Notes: generated by a model from the sequence alone, not told the origin. A stretch of DNA of 64,000 nt from Mesorhizobium qingshengii (GCF_027563465.1 NZ_JAPFQA010000010.1:1-64000), one strand, 5' to 3'. Counted from the first letter of the stretch, positions 52,198 to 61,207 are shown. Numbers and translations are program-made.

Positions 52198-53064
52198 ATG
52201 ACCGCGCAGCAACCGATTTTCGATCCGGTCAAGTTCAAGGAAACCACCCGCAAGCAATGGGACAGCGCCGCCGAAGCCTGGAACCGCTGGGGGCCCCTGC
52301 TGACCCGCTGGCTGGGACCCGCCACCGAGCTGATGCTTGACATGACCGATGTCGGCAAGGGCAGCCGCGTCCTCGATGTCGCCGCCGGTGCCGGAGAACA
52401 GACACTGACCGCCGCGCGGCGCGTCGGCCCCAGGGGTTATGTGCTGGCCACCGACATCTCGCCGGGCATTCTCGGCTTTGCCGCCAGCAACGCCAAGCTG
52501 GCCGGCCATGCCAATGTCGACACCGTCGTCGCCGATGGCGAAAGGCTGGATGCCATATCGGCCGAACCGTTCGACGCGGTGATCTCGCGCGTCGGGCTGA
52601 TCTATTTTCCCGACCAGAACCGGGCGCTCGTCGGCATGCGCGATCATCTCAAGCCCGGCGGCAAGGTCGGCGCCATCGTCTATTCCACCGCCGACAGGAA
52701 CCCGTTCTTCTCGATCCCGGTCGGTATCATCCGCCGCCGTGCCGCCCTGCCCGCACCCCTGCCCGGCCAGCCCGGGCCGTTCAGCCTGGGCGACCCGGCG
52801 GTGCTTGCCAAACGCCTGGCCGATGCGGGTTTCCATGACGTGCGCATCGAGAAGGTCGACGCGCCGGTGCGGCTGCAATCGGCCCTGGAGTGCCTGCAGT
52901 TCGAGCAGGAATCCTTCGGCGCGCTGCACCAGATGCTGGCCGGCCTCTCGCCCCGCGACCAGGACGACGCCTGGGCGGAGATCGAGACCGCGCTTGGCCA
53001 GTTCGAACAGGACGGACAGTTCGAGGGGCCGTGCGAAATGCTGGTCGCCGCCGCCACCCGGTAA
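52198..53064 (+). CDS. class I SAM-dependent methyltransferase
   Basis: 288 residues from ATG 52198 with CAGGAGGAA upstream. Motif I reads SRVLDVAAGAGEQTLTAARR (about 57-76), the acidic end of strand 2 is LATDIS, and motif IV AEPFDAVISRVGLIYFPD. The layout is that of UbiE/COQ5-like methyltransferases acting on small molecules. The LysR gene upstream faces away from it and probably controls it. Substrate not deducible. Confidence 0.85.
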   Translation: MTAQQPIFDPVKFKETTRKQWDSAAEAWNRWGPLLTRWLGPATELMLDMTDVGKGSRVLDVAAGAGEQTLTAARRVGPRGYVLATDISPGILGFAASNAKLAGHANVDTVVADGERLDAISAEPFDAVISRVGLIYFPDQNRALVGMRDHLKPGGKVGAIVYSTADRNPFFSIPVGIIRRRAALPAPLPGQPGPFSLGDPAVLAKRLADAGFHDVRIEKVDAPVRLQSALECLQFEQESFGALHQMLAGLSPRDQDDAWAEIETALGQFEQDGQFEGPCEMLVAAATR

Positions 53065-53214
53065 CGGTGCATGTTCGCGGGCTTGAGCAGGACTGGATGC
53101 GCGTGATAGCCAAGGTGCGGCGGCACGTGCGCCCGCTCACCAAACGACGGTGTCGGCGACGTGTCGCCGGCACGCCTCCAACCGGAGACGTGATCCGGAA
53201 CGACAAAGCAGGCG

Positions 53215-53961
53215 ATGACCCCACAGCAGCCACGAACCACCGCCAGGTCGGCCGGCGTCAGCCTCAACCGCGCGCTGTCGAAGCTTGGCCTGTGCTCGCG
53301 CACGCAGGCCGAGGTGCTGATCGCGGAAGGCCGCGTGAGGGTCGGCGGCAAGGTGGTGCGCAATGCCTCGCAGCGAGTCGACCTCAACCGCGACCGCATC
53401 GTCGTCGACGACAGGCCGGTGGTCGCCGAGCGCAAGGTCTATCTCATCCTCAACAAGCCGCGCGGGCTGGTCACCACCCGCGACGACCCACAGCAGCGCG
53501 ACACCGTCTATGCTTGCCTCGAAGGGCTCGATTTGCCGTTCGTCTCGCCTGTCGGCCGCCTCGACAAGGCGAGCGAAGGCCTGCTGATGATGACCAACGA
53601 CACGCGCTTCGCCAACCGGCTGATGGACCCGGCCTCGCACCTGCCCAAGACCTATCACGTGCAGATCGGCACGGTGCCCGACGAAGCCATGCTGGCGGCA
53701 CTGCGCTCCGGCGTGACGCTCGATGGCGAGACCTTGACCACCAATTCGATCGAGCTCCTGCGCAGCGGCGGCCGCACCGCCTGGCTGGAGATCGTGCTCG
53801 ACGAAGGCCGCAACCGCCACATCCGGCGCCTGCTCGCCGCCCACGACATCGAGGTGCTGCGCCTGATCCGCATCGCCATCGGCCTCCTGCGGCTCGGCGA
53901 CCTCGCCAAGGGCACAGCGCGGCACCTGACGCCGGACGAACTGGCGCTGCTGGGCGGGTAA
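53215..53961 (+). CDS. RsuA/RluB-family 23S/16S rRNA pseudouridine synthase
   Basis: 248 residues. N-terminal S4 domain (VSLNRALSKLGLCSRTQAEV), then the catalytic motif PVGRLDKASEGLLMMTND with the Asp nucleophile in GRLD (about residue 120), and the RsuA-type C-terminal EGRNRHIRRLLAAHDIEV. It turns a uridine in rRNA into pseudouridine. Whether it is RsuA, RluB, RluE or RluF type cannot be told safely. Confidence 0.9.
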   Translation: MTPQQPRTTARSAGVSLNRALSKLGLCSRTQAEVLIAEGRVRVGGKVVRNASQRVDLNRDRIVVDDRPVVAERKVYLILNKPRGLVTTRDDPQQRDTVYACLEGLDLPFVSPVGRLDKASEGLLMMTNDTRFANRLMDPASHLPKTYHVQIGTVPDEAMLAALRSGVTLDGETLTTNSIELLRSGGRTAWLEIVLDEGRNRHIRRLLAAHDIEVLRLIRIAIGLLRLGDLAKGTARHLTPDELALLGG

Positions 53962-53974
53962 GCGAACGGACTTA

Positions 53975-54110
53975 AAGTGGCGTTCGGTGGCGCCCCTTCC
54001 ATCCTGCCGGACATCTTCCCCACAAGGACGGAGATTGGCCGGCTTCACGACCTTCGCCAATGTTCGACGGGACGAGAGCCGGCGGCCAATCTGCCGATCC
54101 CCTCGCCTCG
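53975..54110. repeat. Mesorhizobium-type intergenic repeat
   Basis: Read on the minus strand it runs gcagattggccgcc...gaagccggccaatctccgtc, then ttgtggggaagatgtccggc and aggatggaaggggcgcc, the composition of a common Mesorhizobium intergenic repeat with matching GATTGGCC/GGCCAATC arms. It fills much of the 302-base gap before the VOC gene. A separate hairpin CCTCCTGAC/GTCAGGAGG sits at 54177-54202. Confidence 0.6.
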
Positions 54111-54263
54111 GTAGCGGTGTCGGCCCACTTGGCACCGACCTGTTCCCTACCTTCGGCCTGCCGCCTGTCTGGCAAACCTCCTGACGGGAAGCTGTCAGGA
54201 GGACTGGTCTATAGGTCGCTCATGGATCCCGGCAGCGGCTCCGGCAATCAGGGAACAATCGCG

Positions 54264-54665
54264 ATGAATTTCGTCTCCGTCCGCATCATCACGTCAGACG
54301 TTCGGCGCCTCGTGCGCTTCTACGGGGAGATCACGGGCATGCCCGTGACGATGTACACGGAGGACTTCGCGGAGCTGGTGACGCCGGCCTGCACGCTGGC
54401 GATCGGCAGCACGCGCACCTTGCAGCTGTTCGGTGGCGACGTCGCACGCCCCGCCGACAACCACACCGCCATCATCGAATTCCGCGTCGGCGACGTCGAC
54501 GCGGAATTCGCCAGGCTGTCGGACACCATCAAGGACGCAACCGTGCAGAAGCCGACCACCATGCCCTGGGGCAACCGCTCGCTGCTGTTCCGCGACCCGG
54601 ACGGCAATCTGGTCAACTTCTTCACCCCCGTCACCGCCGAGGCGATCAGGAAGTTCGACAAATAG
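54264..54665 (+). CDS. VOC (glyoxalase/bleomycin-resistance fold) protein
   Basis: 133 residues from ATG 54264. The paired beta-alpha-beta-beta-beta modules show as VSVRIITSDVRRLVRFYGEI at the start and LLFRDPDGNLVNFFTP at the end, where the Glu of enzymatic members is replaced by Asn (GNLVNF). Metal-dependent catalysis is therefore uncertain; binding or a non-metal activity is possible. No linked partner. Confidence 0.85.
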   Translation: MNFVSVRIITSDVRRLVRFYGEITGMPVTMYTEDFAELVTPACTLAIGSTRTLQLFGGDVARPADNHTAIIEFRVGDVDAEFARLSDTIKDATVQKPTTMPWGNRSLLFRDPDGNLVNFFTPVTAEAIRKFDK

Positions 54666-54701
54666 CATGCCGCCTATGCACCACAGGCACGGCATTGCCG
54701 A

Positions 54702-54932
54702 TTACGTCGGCTGGGGCTTCTGGCCGTCAGGGCCGGCGGGCGCGGTTCTTTCCTGAAGCGGCGGGCATGGCAGATCGGCATACGAGCAGAAAACGCAGCA
54801 ATCACCCGCCAAGGGCTTCAAGAGCACGCCGCAGTTTTTGCATTCGTAGAAATGGACGCAGGCATCGGTCGGCATCGTTTCCACGGACTGATGTCCGCAC
54901 TCCGGGCAGGTAAGGGTGCTCTCAAGCTTCAT
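54702..54932 (-). CDS. small cysteine-rich GDCCVFCSY-type protein
   Basis: 76 residues from the ATG at 54932 (MKLESTLTCPECGHQSVETM) with GGGAG upstream. Two zinc-type pairs, TCPECG and YECKNCG, are followed by AGDCCVFCSYADLPCPPLQ, the conserved end of a small widespread family with no known function. Eight to nine cysteines in 76 residues suggest metal or cluster binding. Confidence 0.75.
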   Translation of the reverse strand: MKLESTLTCPECGHQSVETMPTDACVHFYECKNCGVLLKPLAGDCCVFCSYADLPCPPLQERTAPAGPDGQKPQPT

Positions 54933-55056
54933 TGCCACTCCCAAGCATTGCGATCGGGGGCGAAATTTCAAACTGGGGCCTTCACGATCGCTTCAGCGGC
55001 ATTTCCGATCATGTCGGTGGGGCGTTTTGGCCCTTGGGTCCAATGGCGGCGATTTG

Positions 55057-55239
55057 TCATCCTGCCTTGCTGAAAACGACGGTGCCGTCATCTTTGCGAA
55101 CCTCCACCGCCACGATGCCGTCCTCCAGCTTTCGAGCGGGAAAAGTCGCCATGGCGTGATCCCTCGCAGCCTTCTCGGCATCGAATGGCGTCTTTGCCAC
55201 TATGCCTGCTTTTCCATACCATATGACAGTGAAGGCCAT
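55057..55239 (-). CDS. small hypothetical protein
   Basis: 60 residues from the ATG at 55239 (MAFTVIWYGKAGIVAKTPFD). It looks like one compact alpha/beta domain with KAARDHAMATFPARKLEDGI in the middle and a VEVRKDDGTVVF hairpin at the end. AGGAT lies before the start. The frame is open 52 codons further upstream, which also contains a CLKC pair, but I see no site there. No family known to me. The 55240-55446 stretch beyond it holds nothing else I can support. Confidence 0.5.
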   Translation of the reverse strand: MAFTVIWYGKAGIVAKTPFDAEKAARDHAMATFPARKLEDGIVAVEVRKDDGTVVFSKAG

Positions 55240-55446
55240 GGCCGATCCTATGCCGTGCACCAATGCATGTCGCTTAAAAGTGGCCCCGGTTTTGGGGGCA
55301 ACGACAACGCGGCACTTCAAGCATATAGGAGATCGGAGATGCGACAACGAGTTGATGTCGATTAAAGTGCGAGCCGATGCCACGCATTTTTCCAAGCCCC
55401 GTCGAACCGTCTCGGGACAGCGCCTTGGCAGTTGGCGCCTGCGCCC

Positions 55447-56028
55447 CTACTTCTGGTTCCACTTGCGAATAACCGGCTCGGTGAGATCGTGCTCATACCC
55501 GAGCACGCTGATGCCAGCCGTATCGAGCACGAACAGCGCGCCGCCTTCGGGCGCCAGGCCGATCCAGCGCGCCGCCAGCACGCGCAGGAAATGCGCGCTG
55601 GAAAACACCAGTATGTCGGCATTCGCCTTGCGCAATCCGGCGATGATCCTGTCCGCCCGGGCGCCGACATCGGCCGCCGTCTCGCCTCGCGGACAGCCAT
55701 CGCGGAACACGGTCCAGCCCGGCCGCTCGGCCAGGATCTGCCTGGTCGTCAGCCCCTCATAGGCGCCGTAGTCCCACTCCTGCAGATCGTCCTTCCTGAC
55801 GCTTTCAGCGCCGAAGCCGGCGAGCACGCTGGTGTTGTAGGCGCGCTGCGACGGGCTCGACCACACGGCGGAGAACGACAGGCCTTTCAGGCGATCCGCG
55901 ATGCCCCGCGCGGCCGCCTCGCCGGCCGGCGTCAACGGTATGTCGGTACGGCCGGTGTGCTGCCCCGAAAGGCTCCACGCCGTCTCGCCATGCCGGACAA
56001 GGTGGATCTGCGGAAACGCGTTGCTCAT
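55447..56028 (-). CDS. histidine phosphatase family protein
   Basis: 193 residues. The catalytic RHG is in HLVRHGETAWSLSGQHTG (residues 9-26), with the second basic site in VWSSPSQRAYNTS (about 55-67), acidic Glu in WDYGAYEGLT and the second His in FSSAHFLRVLAARW (about 145). It is close to phosphoglycerate-mutase-like phosphatases such as CobC/GpmB, which act on small phosphoesters. Substrate open. Confidence 0.88.
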   Translation of the reverse strand: MSNAFPQIHLVRHGETAWSLSGQHTGRTDIPLTPAGEAAARGIADRLKGLSFSAVWSSPSQRAYNTSVLAGFGAESVRKDDLQEWDYGAYEGLTTRQILAERPGWTVFRDGCPRGETAADVGARADRIIAGLRKANADILVFSSAHFLRVLAARWIGLAPEGGALFVLDTAGISVLGYEHDLTEPVIRKWNQK

Positions 56029-56125
56029 GCGATGCCTTTCAAAATCGGCGGCACTCTAGATGACGATCCCGCAAAGGGGAATCCGGCTGATGTGAAAGTC
56101 CCTTGATGCCGACGTTACGGCCAGC

Positions 56126-56180
56126 CTCTTTCTCCCCGTTCCACGGGGAGAAATGCCCGGCAGGGCAATGAGGGGCGGCG
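56126..56180. repeat. Mesorhizobium-type intergenic palindrome
   Basis: CTTTCTCCCCGTTCCACGGG with GAGAAA, then tgcccggcagggcaatgagg and ggcggcg, the same element as at 29032. It sits in the 358-base gap between divergent genes at 56028 and 56387. The rest of the gap is AT-rich near 56300-56380 and should hold the Lrp-type gene promoter. Confidence 0.65.
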
Positions 56181-56386
56181 CCGGGATCAACCATTGATCG
56201 CCTTCAACACAAGTTGGAAGCCATACCCTGTCTGAAGCGATTGCCCTGGCTCGATAGCGCGCAACCGCGCGTCTATCCCCAATCCACGCGGAAACACACC
56301 TTGCTTTTCAAAAATCCGTGACATAGCTTGTTTGCATATAGGCAAAGAAATTGCCGATGTTTTTTCTCTTTGTGAAAGACTGACCT

Positions 56387-56887
56387 TTGCGGGAACATCT
56401 CGATCTGACTGACCGGCGGCTGGTCAAGCAGCTGTCGCAGGACGCGCAGCCGGGCATCAACCGCATCGCCGAGATGTTGGCGATTTCGGTGCCGACGGTG
56501 CGCTCGCGGCTGCGCAATTTGCTCGACCGCAACCTGCTCAAGATCGTCGGGCTGCTGAACCTGACCGAGCGCCCCGAGCTGATCTCGGCCATTGTCGGCA
56601 TCAATGCCCAGGGGCGCGGCAGGGCCCGCGAGCTGGCGCAGCGCATTTCCGAACTGCCCTTCGTCAACTCGGCTTCGGTGGTCACCGGGCGCTTCGACAT
56701 CATCGTCGACGTGACCGTGGCCGGTGACGTCGCCGATCTCTACCGCGTCACCAGCGAGTTGATCCCGGGCGCCGGCGAGCCGGGCGAAGTCGTGCGCAGC
56801 GAGACCTTCGTCGTCATGGCGTCCTGCAACAAATGGGTCAGCCTGCCCGAAGGCTGCTGGTCGGACGATCGCAAGGAGCCGGCATGA
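56387..56887 (+). CDS. Lrp/AsnC-family regulator
   Basis: 166 residues, start TTG at 56387 as the first codon of the recognisable protein (LREHLDLTDRRLVKQLSQDA). Helix-turn-helix INRIAEMLAISVPTVRSRLR, then the RAM ligand domain (LISAIVGINAQGRG; VTGRFDIIVDVTVAGDVADL). Its stop overlaps the start of the saccharopine-dehydrogenase-like gene (ATGA), so regulator and enzyme are co-expressed. The ligand is likely the amino acid handled by the downstream enzyme and importer. Confidence 0.88.
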   Translation: MREHLDLTDRRLVKQLSQDAQPGINRIAEMLAISVPTVRSRLRNLLDRNLLKIVGLLNLTERPELISAIVGINAQGRGRARELAQRISELPFVNSASVVTGRFDIIVDVTVAGDVADLYRVTSELIPGAGEPGEVVRSETFVVMASCNKWVSLPEGCWSDDRKEPA

Positions 56888-58044
56888 AGATCGCGGTTCT
56901 CGGAGGCCTCGGCCTGCAAGGCCGGGCGGCGATCGCCGATCTCGTCGCCAGCGGTGTCGATGAAGTGGTTTGCGTCGACACGGCACCCGATGGTGCGGCC
57001 CGGCTTGGCGGCCTGACCGACCTTGCCAGCGTGCGCTTCGTGGTGCCGCAGGGCGCGATCGGCCCGGCCGTGGCCGGCGTGCTGGCGGATGCCGACGCCG
57101 TCATCGACCTGTTGCCGCAGCCGCTGATGCGCGAGGCGGTCCAGGCCGCGATCGCCACGCGCACGCCGCTGGTCACCACCAATTACGGCAAGGCCATCGC
57201 CGATCTGGCGCCGGCCGCCGAACAGGCCGGCGTCTCGATCATGACCGAGTGCGGGCTCGACCCCGGCATCGACCTCGTGCTCTACGCGCGCGCCGCGAAG
57301 CAGTTCGATTCCATCACCGCGATCGATTCCTATTGCGGCGGCATCCCCGAGCCGAAGGCGACGGCCAAGCCGCTGTGCTACAAGGTGAGCTGGAACTTCG
57401 ACATGGTCCTGGTCAGCCAGAACCGCGACAGCGTGATGATCGAGGACGGCGAGCGGGTCGCCGTGCCGGCCGCCCGCCAGCACGACAATCATTTCATCCA
57501 CGAGATCGAGGTCGCCGGTCTGGGCAAGCTGGAGGCCTTCCCCAATGGCGATGCGCTGCATTACGTCGAGATGCTTTCCGCGGCAAAAGGGCTGCGCCGC
57601 TCGGGCCGCTACACGCTGCGCTGGCCCGGATGGTCGGCGTTCTGGGCGCCGCTGAAGGAGCTCGGCTTCCTGTCCGAGGACAAGGTTGCCGGCACCTCAG
57701 TCAGCCCGCGCGAATTCCTCGGCCGGCTGCTCGGGCCGCAACTGCAATATGGCCCCGGCGAAAAGGACCTTTGCGTGATGCGCAATGTCTTCTCCGGCCT
57801 CGAAGGCGGCCGCGCCAAGACGGTGACGTCGGATCTGATCATCGAGCGCGACCTGGCTTCGGGCCTGTTCGGCATGAGCCTCGGCGTCGGCTATCCCGCC
57901 AGCATCGTGGCGCAGATGCTGGCGCGGCGCGAGATCACCGCACCAGGCTTGCTCAACCCGCTGCTGCATGTGCCCGATGGCCCCTTCTTCGACCAACTGG
58001 CCAGGCGCGGCATCACGGTTGCCGAGACGGTGGCCTGGTACTGA
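56884..58044 (+). CDS. saccharopine dehydrogenase-family oxidoreductase
   Basis: 386 residues. N-terminal Rossmann motif MKIAVLGGLGLQGRAAIADL, strand with VVCVDTAPDG, then TECGLDPGIDLVLYARAAKQ (about 121-140), a hallmark of saccharopine dehydrogenase/reductase relatives. The enzymes act on lysine-derived saccharopine or related opine-like compounds. It is translationally coupled to an Lrp regulator and followed by an amino-acid importer, so catabolism of lysine or a relative is the best reading. Confidence 0.85.
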   Translation: MKIAVLGGLGLQGRAAIADLVASGVDEVVCVDTAPDGAARLGGLTDLASVRFVVPQGAIGPAVAGVLADADAVIDLLPQPLMREAVQAAIATRTPLVTTNYGKAIADLAPAAEQAGVSIMTECGLDPGIDLVLYARAAKQFDSITAIDSYCGGIPEPKATAKPLCYKVSWNFDMVLVSQNRDSVMIEDGERVAVPAARQHDNHFIHEIEVAGLGKLEAFPNGDALHYVEMLSAAKGLRRSGRYTLRWPGWSAFWAPLKELGFLSEDKVAGTSVSPREFLGRLLGPQLQYGPGEKDLCVMRNVFSGLEGGRAKTVTSDLIIERDLASGLFGMSLGVGYPASIVAQMLARREITAPGLLNPLLHVPDGPFFDQLARRGITVAETVAWY

Positions 58045-58146
58045 GGAGACAGATTTTCGAACGGTGTCCGCCGGCAATGGTGGCTGCCGTTCAAAAAAGG
58101 AGCCCAAGGGAATCCGCGGGCAAACAACAACAGGGAGGAATGCCAC

Positions 58147-58935
58147 ATGAAGATTGCCAGACTTTTCATCGCCGGACTTGCGCTCGCCGGGCTCACCGCC
58201 GCCGCCAGCGCCGGAGCGCTCGACGACATCACCAAGCGCGGCGAACTGCGCGTCGCCGTGCAGACCCAAGGACCCCCCTTCTCGCTGGTCGGCGCCAATG
58301 GCGAACGCACCGGCAGTTCGGTTGAACTCGCCGAACTGATGGCCAAGGAAATGGGCGTCAAGATCACCTTCCTCGACTTCGACTGGGACGGCCTGATCCC
58401 GGCGCTGCTCTCGGGCAAGGCCGACCTCCTGGTCGCCGACATGACGCCGACGCTGGCGCGCGGCATGAAGGTCGCCTTTACCACGCCTTACATGTACACG
58501 GGCAGCACCGTCTTCACCAAGGCCGACAGCAAGTTCAAGACCACCGAGGACTGCAAGGCCAAGGGCACCAAGATCGCCGTGCTGCTCGGCGCCACCGGCG
58601 AGAAGGAAGCCAAGACGGCCTTCCCCGATGCCGACATCAAGAGCTACAAGGGCGGCGGTCCGCTGCTGCTCGACGCCGTCAACAACGGCCAGGCCGACTG
58701 CGGCGTCAACGACGTCTCGGCGGTCAAGGGCCAGTCGACCGCCTATCCGGCCGGCACCTTCACCATCATGCCGGACCTCTTGTCGAAGGAGCCGCTTGCC
58801 TTCGCCACCCGCTATGACGAGCCGGACCTGTTGATCTGGATGAACCTGTTCCTCAACCAGGTGAGCATCGATGGCCGCTTGCAGAAGAACCTCGACTACT
58901 GGGTCAATTCCGACGCCTGGAAGAAGGACCACTAA
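58147..58935 (+). CDS. amino-acid ABC transporter substrate-binding protein
   Basis: 262 residues with signal peptide MKIARLFIAGLALAGLTAAA (cleavage near ASA-GALDD). Family 3 periplasmic binding protein: RGELRVAVQTQGPPFS (about 34-49), LLVADMTPTLARGMKVAFTT, and GGGPLLLDAVNNGQADCGVND. AGGGAGGAA precedes the ATG. A strong hairpin follows its stop, which would favour this product over the permeases in the same operon. Confidence 0.92.
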   Translation: MKIARLFIAGLALAGLTAAASAGALDDITKRGELRVAVQTQGPPFSLVGANGERTGSSVELAELMAKEMGVKITFLDFDWDGLIPALLSGKADLLVADMTPTLARGMKVAFTTPYMYTGSTVFTKADSKFKTTEDCKAKGTKIAVLLGATGEKEAKTAFPDADIKSYKGGGPLLLDAVNNGQADCGVNDVSAVKGQSTAYPAGTFTIMPDLLSKEPLAFATRYDEPDLLIWMNLFLNQVSIDGRLQKNLDYWVNSDAWKKDH

Positions 58936-58947
58936 GCAGCGATAGAT

Positions 58948-58991
58948 CCAGGCGGTTTCGCGCGCGCCTTCGGCGCCGCGAAACCGCCTGG
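58948..58991 (+). terminator. intercistronic hairpin
   Basis: CCAGGCGGTTTCGCG (58948-58962) and CGCGAAACCGCCTGG (58977-58991) form a perfect 15-base stem, extended by inner GCGCC pairs. No U tract follows, so it is probably an mRNA-stabilising or partly terminating hairpin between binding-protein and permease genes. Confidence 0.65.
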
Positions 58992-59052
58992 AATTCGCTT
59001 CACACTTGCTTCGTCCGTCGCCCCTTGGGCGCCTCAGGGACTTCACCCAGCG

Positions 59053-59724
59053 ATGCTCGAGAACTTCAGCTTCCGCACCATCGTCGAATACCTGCCTCTG
59101 TTCGGGCAGGGCCTGTTCACGACCGTCTGGCTGTCGGCGCTGTCCTTTGTCGGCGCGCTCGCCGTCGGCATCGTGCTGTGCGCCATGAACCTGCAGCGCG
59201 GCTTCCTGTTTCGCGCGCCGGCCAAGGCCTATATCGACGCCGTGCGCGCCACGCCCCTGCTGGCTCAGCTCTATTTCCTCTATTTCGGCCTGCCGCGGCT
59301 CGGCTTCGTCCTGCCAGAACTGGTCGTCGGCATCCTCGCGCTGTCGCTGAACAGCGGCGCCTATGTCGCTGAAATCATTCGCGCCGGCATCCTGTCGATC
59401 CCGCGCGGCCAGGTCGAAGCCAGCGTCGCCTCGGGCATGACCTACGTCCAGCGCATGCGCCTGGTCATCCTGCCGCAAGCCTTCAAGGTGACGATCCCGC
59501 CGCTGCTCGGCCAGGCCATCGTGCTGGTCAAGGATTCGGCGCTGCTGTCGCTGATCTCGGTCGCCGAGCTGACGCGTGCCGGGCAACTGCTCGCCTCCGA
59601 CCGCTTCATGCCGGCGGAAGGGTTTCTCACCATCGCCGCCTTCTACCTCTTGCTCTATTACTGCCTGAAGGGACTGGCCGCTCTGTCCGGCCGCTGGCTC
59701 GGCACGGCGGGGGCGCGCACATGA
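59053..59724 (+). CDS. amino-acid ABC transporter permease, first
   Basis: 223 residues, about five membrane helices of the HisM/GlnP type. The EAA coupling loop reads EASVASGMTYVQRMRLVILPQA near 124-145, quoted here only in part: VEASVASGMTYVQRMR. The RATPLLAQLYFLYFGLP stretch is also typical. It overlaps the second permease gene by four bases; the two form the channel. Confidence 0.9.
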   Translation: MLENFSFRTIVEYLPLFGQGLFTTVWLSALSFVGALAVGIVLCAMNLQRGFLFRAPAKAYIDAVRATPLLAQLYFLYFGLPRLGFVLPELVVGILALSLNSGAYVAEIIRAGILSIPRGQVEASVASGMTYVQRMRLVILPQAFKVTIPPLLGQAIVLVKDSALLSLISVAELTRAGQLLASDRFMPAEGFLTIAAFYLLLYYCLKGLAALSGRWLGTAGART

Positions 59725-60395
59725 TCTGGCAACAGTTCCTCAGCCTCGCCGGCTCCTATCCCCTCGCCTTGCGCGGCCTCGGCATGACAGTGGTGCTGTC
59801 GCTGATCAGCCTGGTGCTGGGCACGCTGCTCGGCTTTGGCCTCGGCATCTTGCGGACCGGCGGCAACCGGCTGATCAGCAGCGTGATCGGCGCCTGGGTC
59901 GACCTGATCCGCGGCACGCCGTTCCTGGTGCAGATATTCCTGATCTTCTTCATCCTGCCGGAGTTCGGCATCGAACTCGACGCCTTCACCGCCGGCATCA
60001 TCGCGCTCACCAATCTGGCCGCCTGCTTCATCTGCGAGATCGTCGCCGCCGGCATCCGCTCGGTGCCGACGGGCCAGGTCGAGGCAGCGCTGGCGTCCGG
60101 CCTGTCGCGCTGGCAGCGCATGCGCCAGGTGGTGCTGCCGCAGGCGATGCGCATCGTGCTGCCGCCGCTGGTCGGGCAATATGTGCTGCTGATCAAGGAT
60201 TCCTCGGTCGTCTCGGCGATCGGCCTGACCGACCTCACCCGCGTCGGCTGGCTGGTGGTGCAGCGTGTGCCCAACGGCCTGCTGGTGTTCTTCCTCGTCG
60301 GCGTCGGCTATTTCATCGTCTGCTATCCCCTGATCATGCTGGCCCGCCGGCTCGAACGCCGCATGGGCGCGGCGCATGGCGAGGTGCAATTGTGA
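59721..60395 (+). CDS. amino-acid ABC transporter permease, second
   Basis: 224 residues, five helices. LIRGTPFLVQIFLIFFILP (about 54-72) and the EAA loop VEAALASGLSRWQRMRQVVL (about 115-134) place it in the same HisMQ-type family as its neighbour, with which it forms a heterodimer. The stop overlaps the next frame, in which the ATPase starts at 60422. Confidence 0.9.
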   Translation: MIWQQFLSLAGSYPLALRGLGMTVVLSLISLVLGTLLGFGLGILRTGGNRLISSVIGAWVDLIRGTPFLVQIFLIFFILPEFGIELDAFTAGIIALTNLAACFICEIVAAGIRSVPTGQVEAALASGLSRWQRMRQVVLPQAMRIVLPPLVGQYVLLIKDSSVVSAIGLTDLTRVGWLVVQRVPNGLLVFFLVGVGYFIVCYPLIMLARRLERRMGAAHGEVQL

Positions 60396-60421
60396 CATCG
60401 AATCCCAAAAGGCCAGAGAGC

Positions 60422-61165
60422 ATGACCAAAACCGGCATGATCGACTTTCGCGGCGTCAACAAATGGTTTGGCGCGCTCAATGTGCTGAAGGACATCACGC
60501 TCAGCGTCGAGCCGCGCGAAGTGGTCGTCGTCTGCGGCCCGAGCGGCTCGGGCAAGAGCACGCTGATCCGCTGCATCAACGGCCTGGAGACGATCAAAGA
60601 CGGCGATCTCATCGTCGACGGCCAGCGCCTCGGCGACCCCGCCACCAACATGACGCAGCTGCGCACCGAGATCGGCTTCGTCTTCCAGTCGTTCAACCTT
60701 TATCCGCACAAGACCGCGCTCGAAAACGTCACGCTGGCCCCGATCCATGTTCGCAAGATTCCGCGCACTGAAGCCGAGCATGCCGGGCGCGAATTGCTGG
60801 CCAAGGTCGGTCTCGCCGACAAGGTCAACGCCTATCCGGCGCAGCTTTCCGGCGGCCAGCAGCAGCGCGTGGCGATCGCGCGCTGCCTCGGCATGCGGCC
60901 CAAGATCATGCTGTTCGACGAGCCGACCTCCGCCCTTGATCCCGAGATGATTTCGGAAGTGCTCGACGTCATGGTCGCCGTCGCCGAGGAAGGCATGACC
61001 ATGATGGTGGTGACGCATGAGATGGGCTTCGCCCGCAAGGTCGCCCGGCGCGTGGTGTTCATGGATGCCGGCGCCATCGTCGAAAGCGGCACGCCCGATG
61101 AGTTCTTCTCGCACCCCAGGACCGACCGCAGCCGGGCATTTCTAAGCAAGATTCTCAGGCATTGA
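60422..61165 (+). CDS. amino-acid ABC transporter ATP-binding protein (GlnQ type)
   Basis: 247 residues from ATG 60422 (MTKTGMIDFRGVNKWFGALN); an upstream GTG at 60392 is in frame. Walker A CGPSGSGKSTLI, Q-loop FVFQSFNLYPHKTALENV, signature LSGGQQQRVAIARCL, Walker B IMLFDEPTSALDP, H-loop VVTHEMGFA. Last gene of the polar amino-acid importer. A decayed copy of its 3' end is at 63500-63603. Confidence 0.92.
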   Translation: MTKTGMIDFRGVNKWFGALNVLKDITLSVEPREVVVVCGPSGSGKSTLIRCINGLETIKDGDLIVDGQRLGDPATNMTQLRTEIGFVFQSFNLYPHKTALENVTLAPIHVRKIPRTEAEHAGRELLAKVGLADKVNAYPAQLSGGQQQRVAIARCLGMRPKIMLFDEPTSALDPEMISEVLDVMVAVAEEGMTMMVVTHEMGFARKVARRVVFMDAGAIVESGTPDEFFSHPRTDRSRAFLSKILRH

Positions 61166-61207
61166 GGGCGCTGGCAGGCACCCCGGTCGTGAAGCGCGCT
61201 TGGGGCG

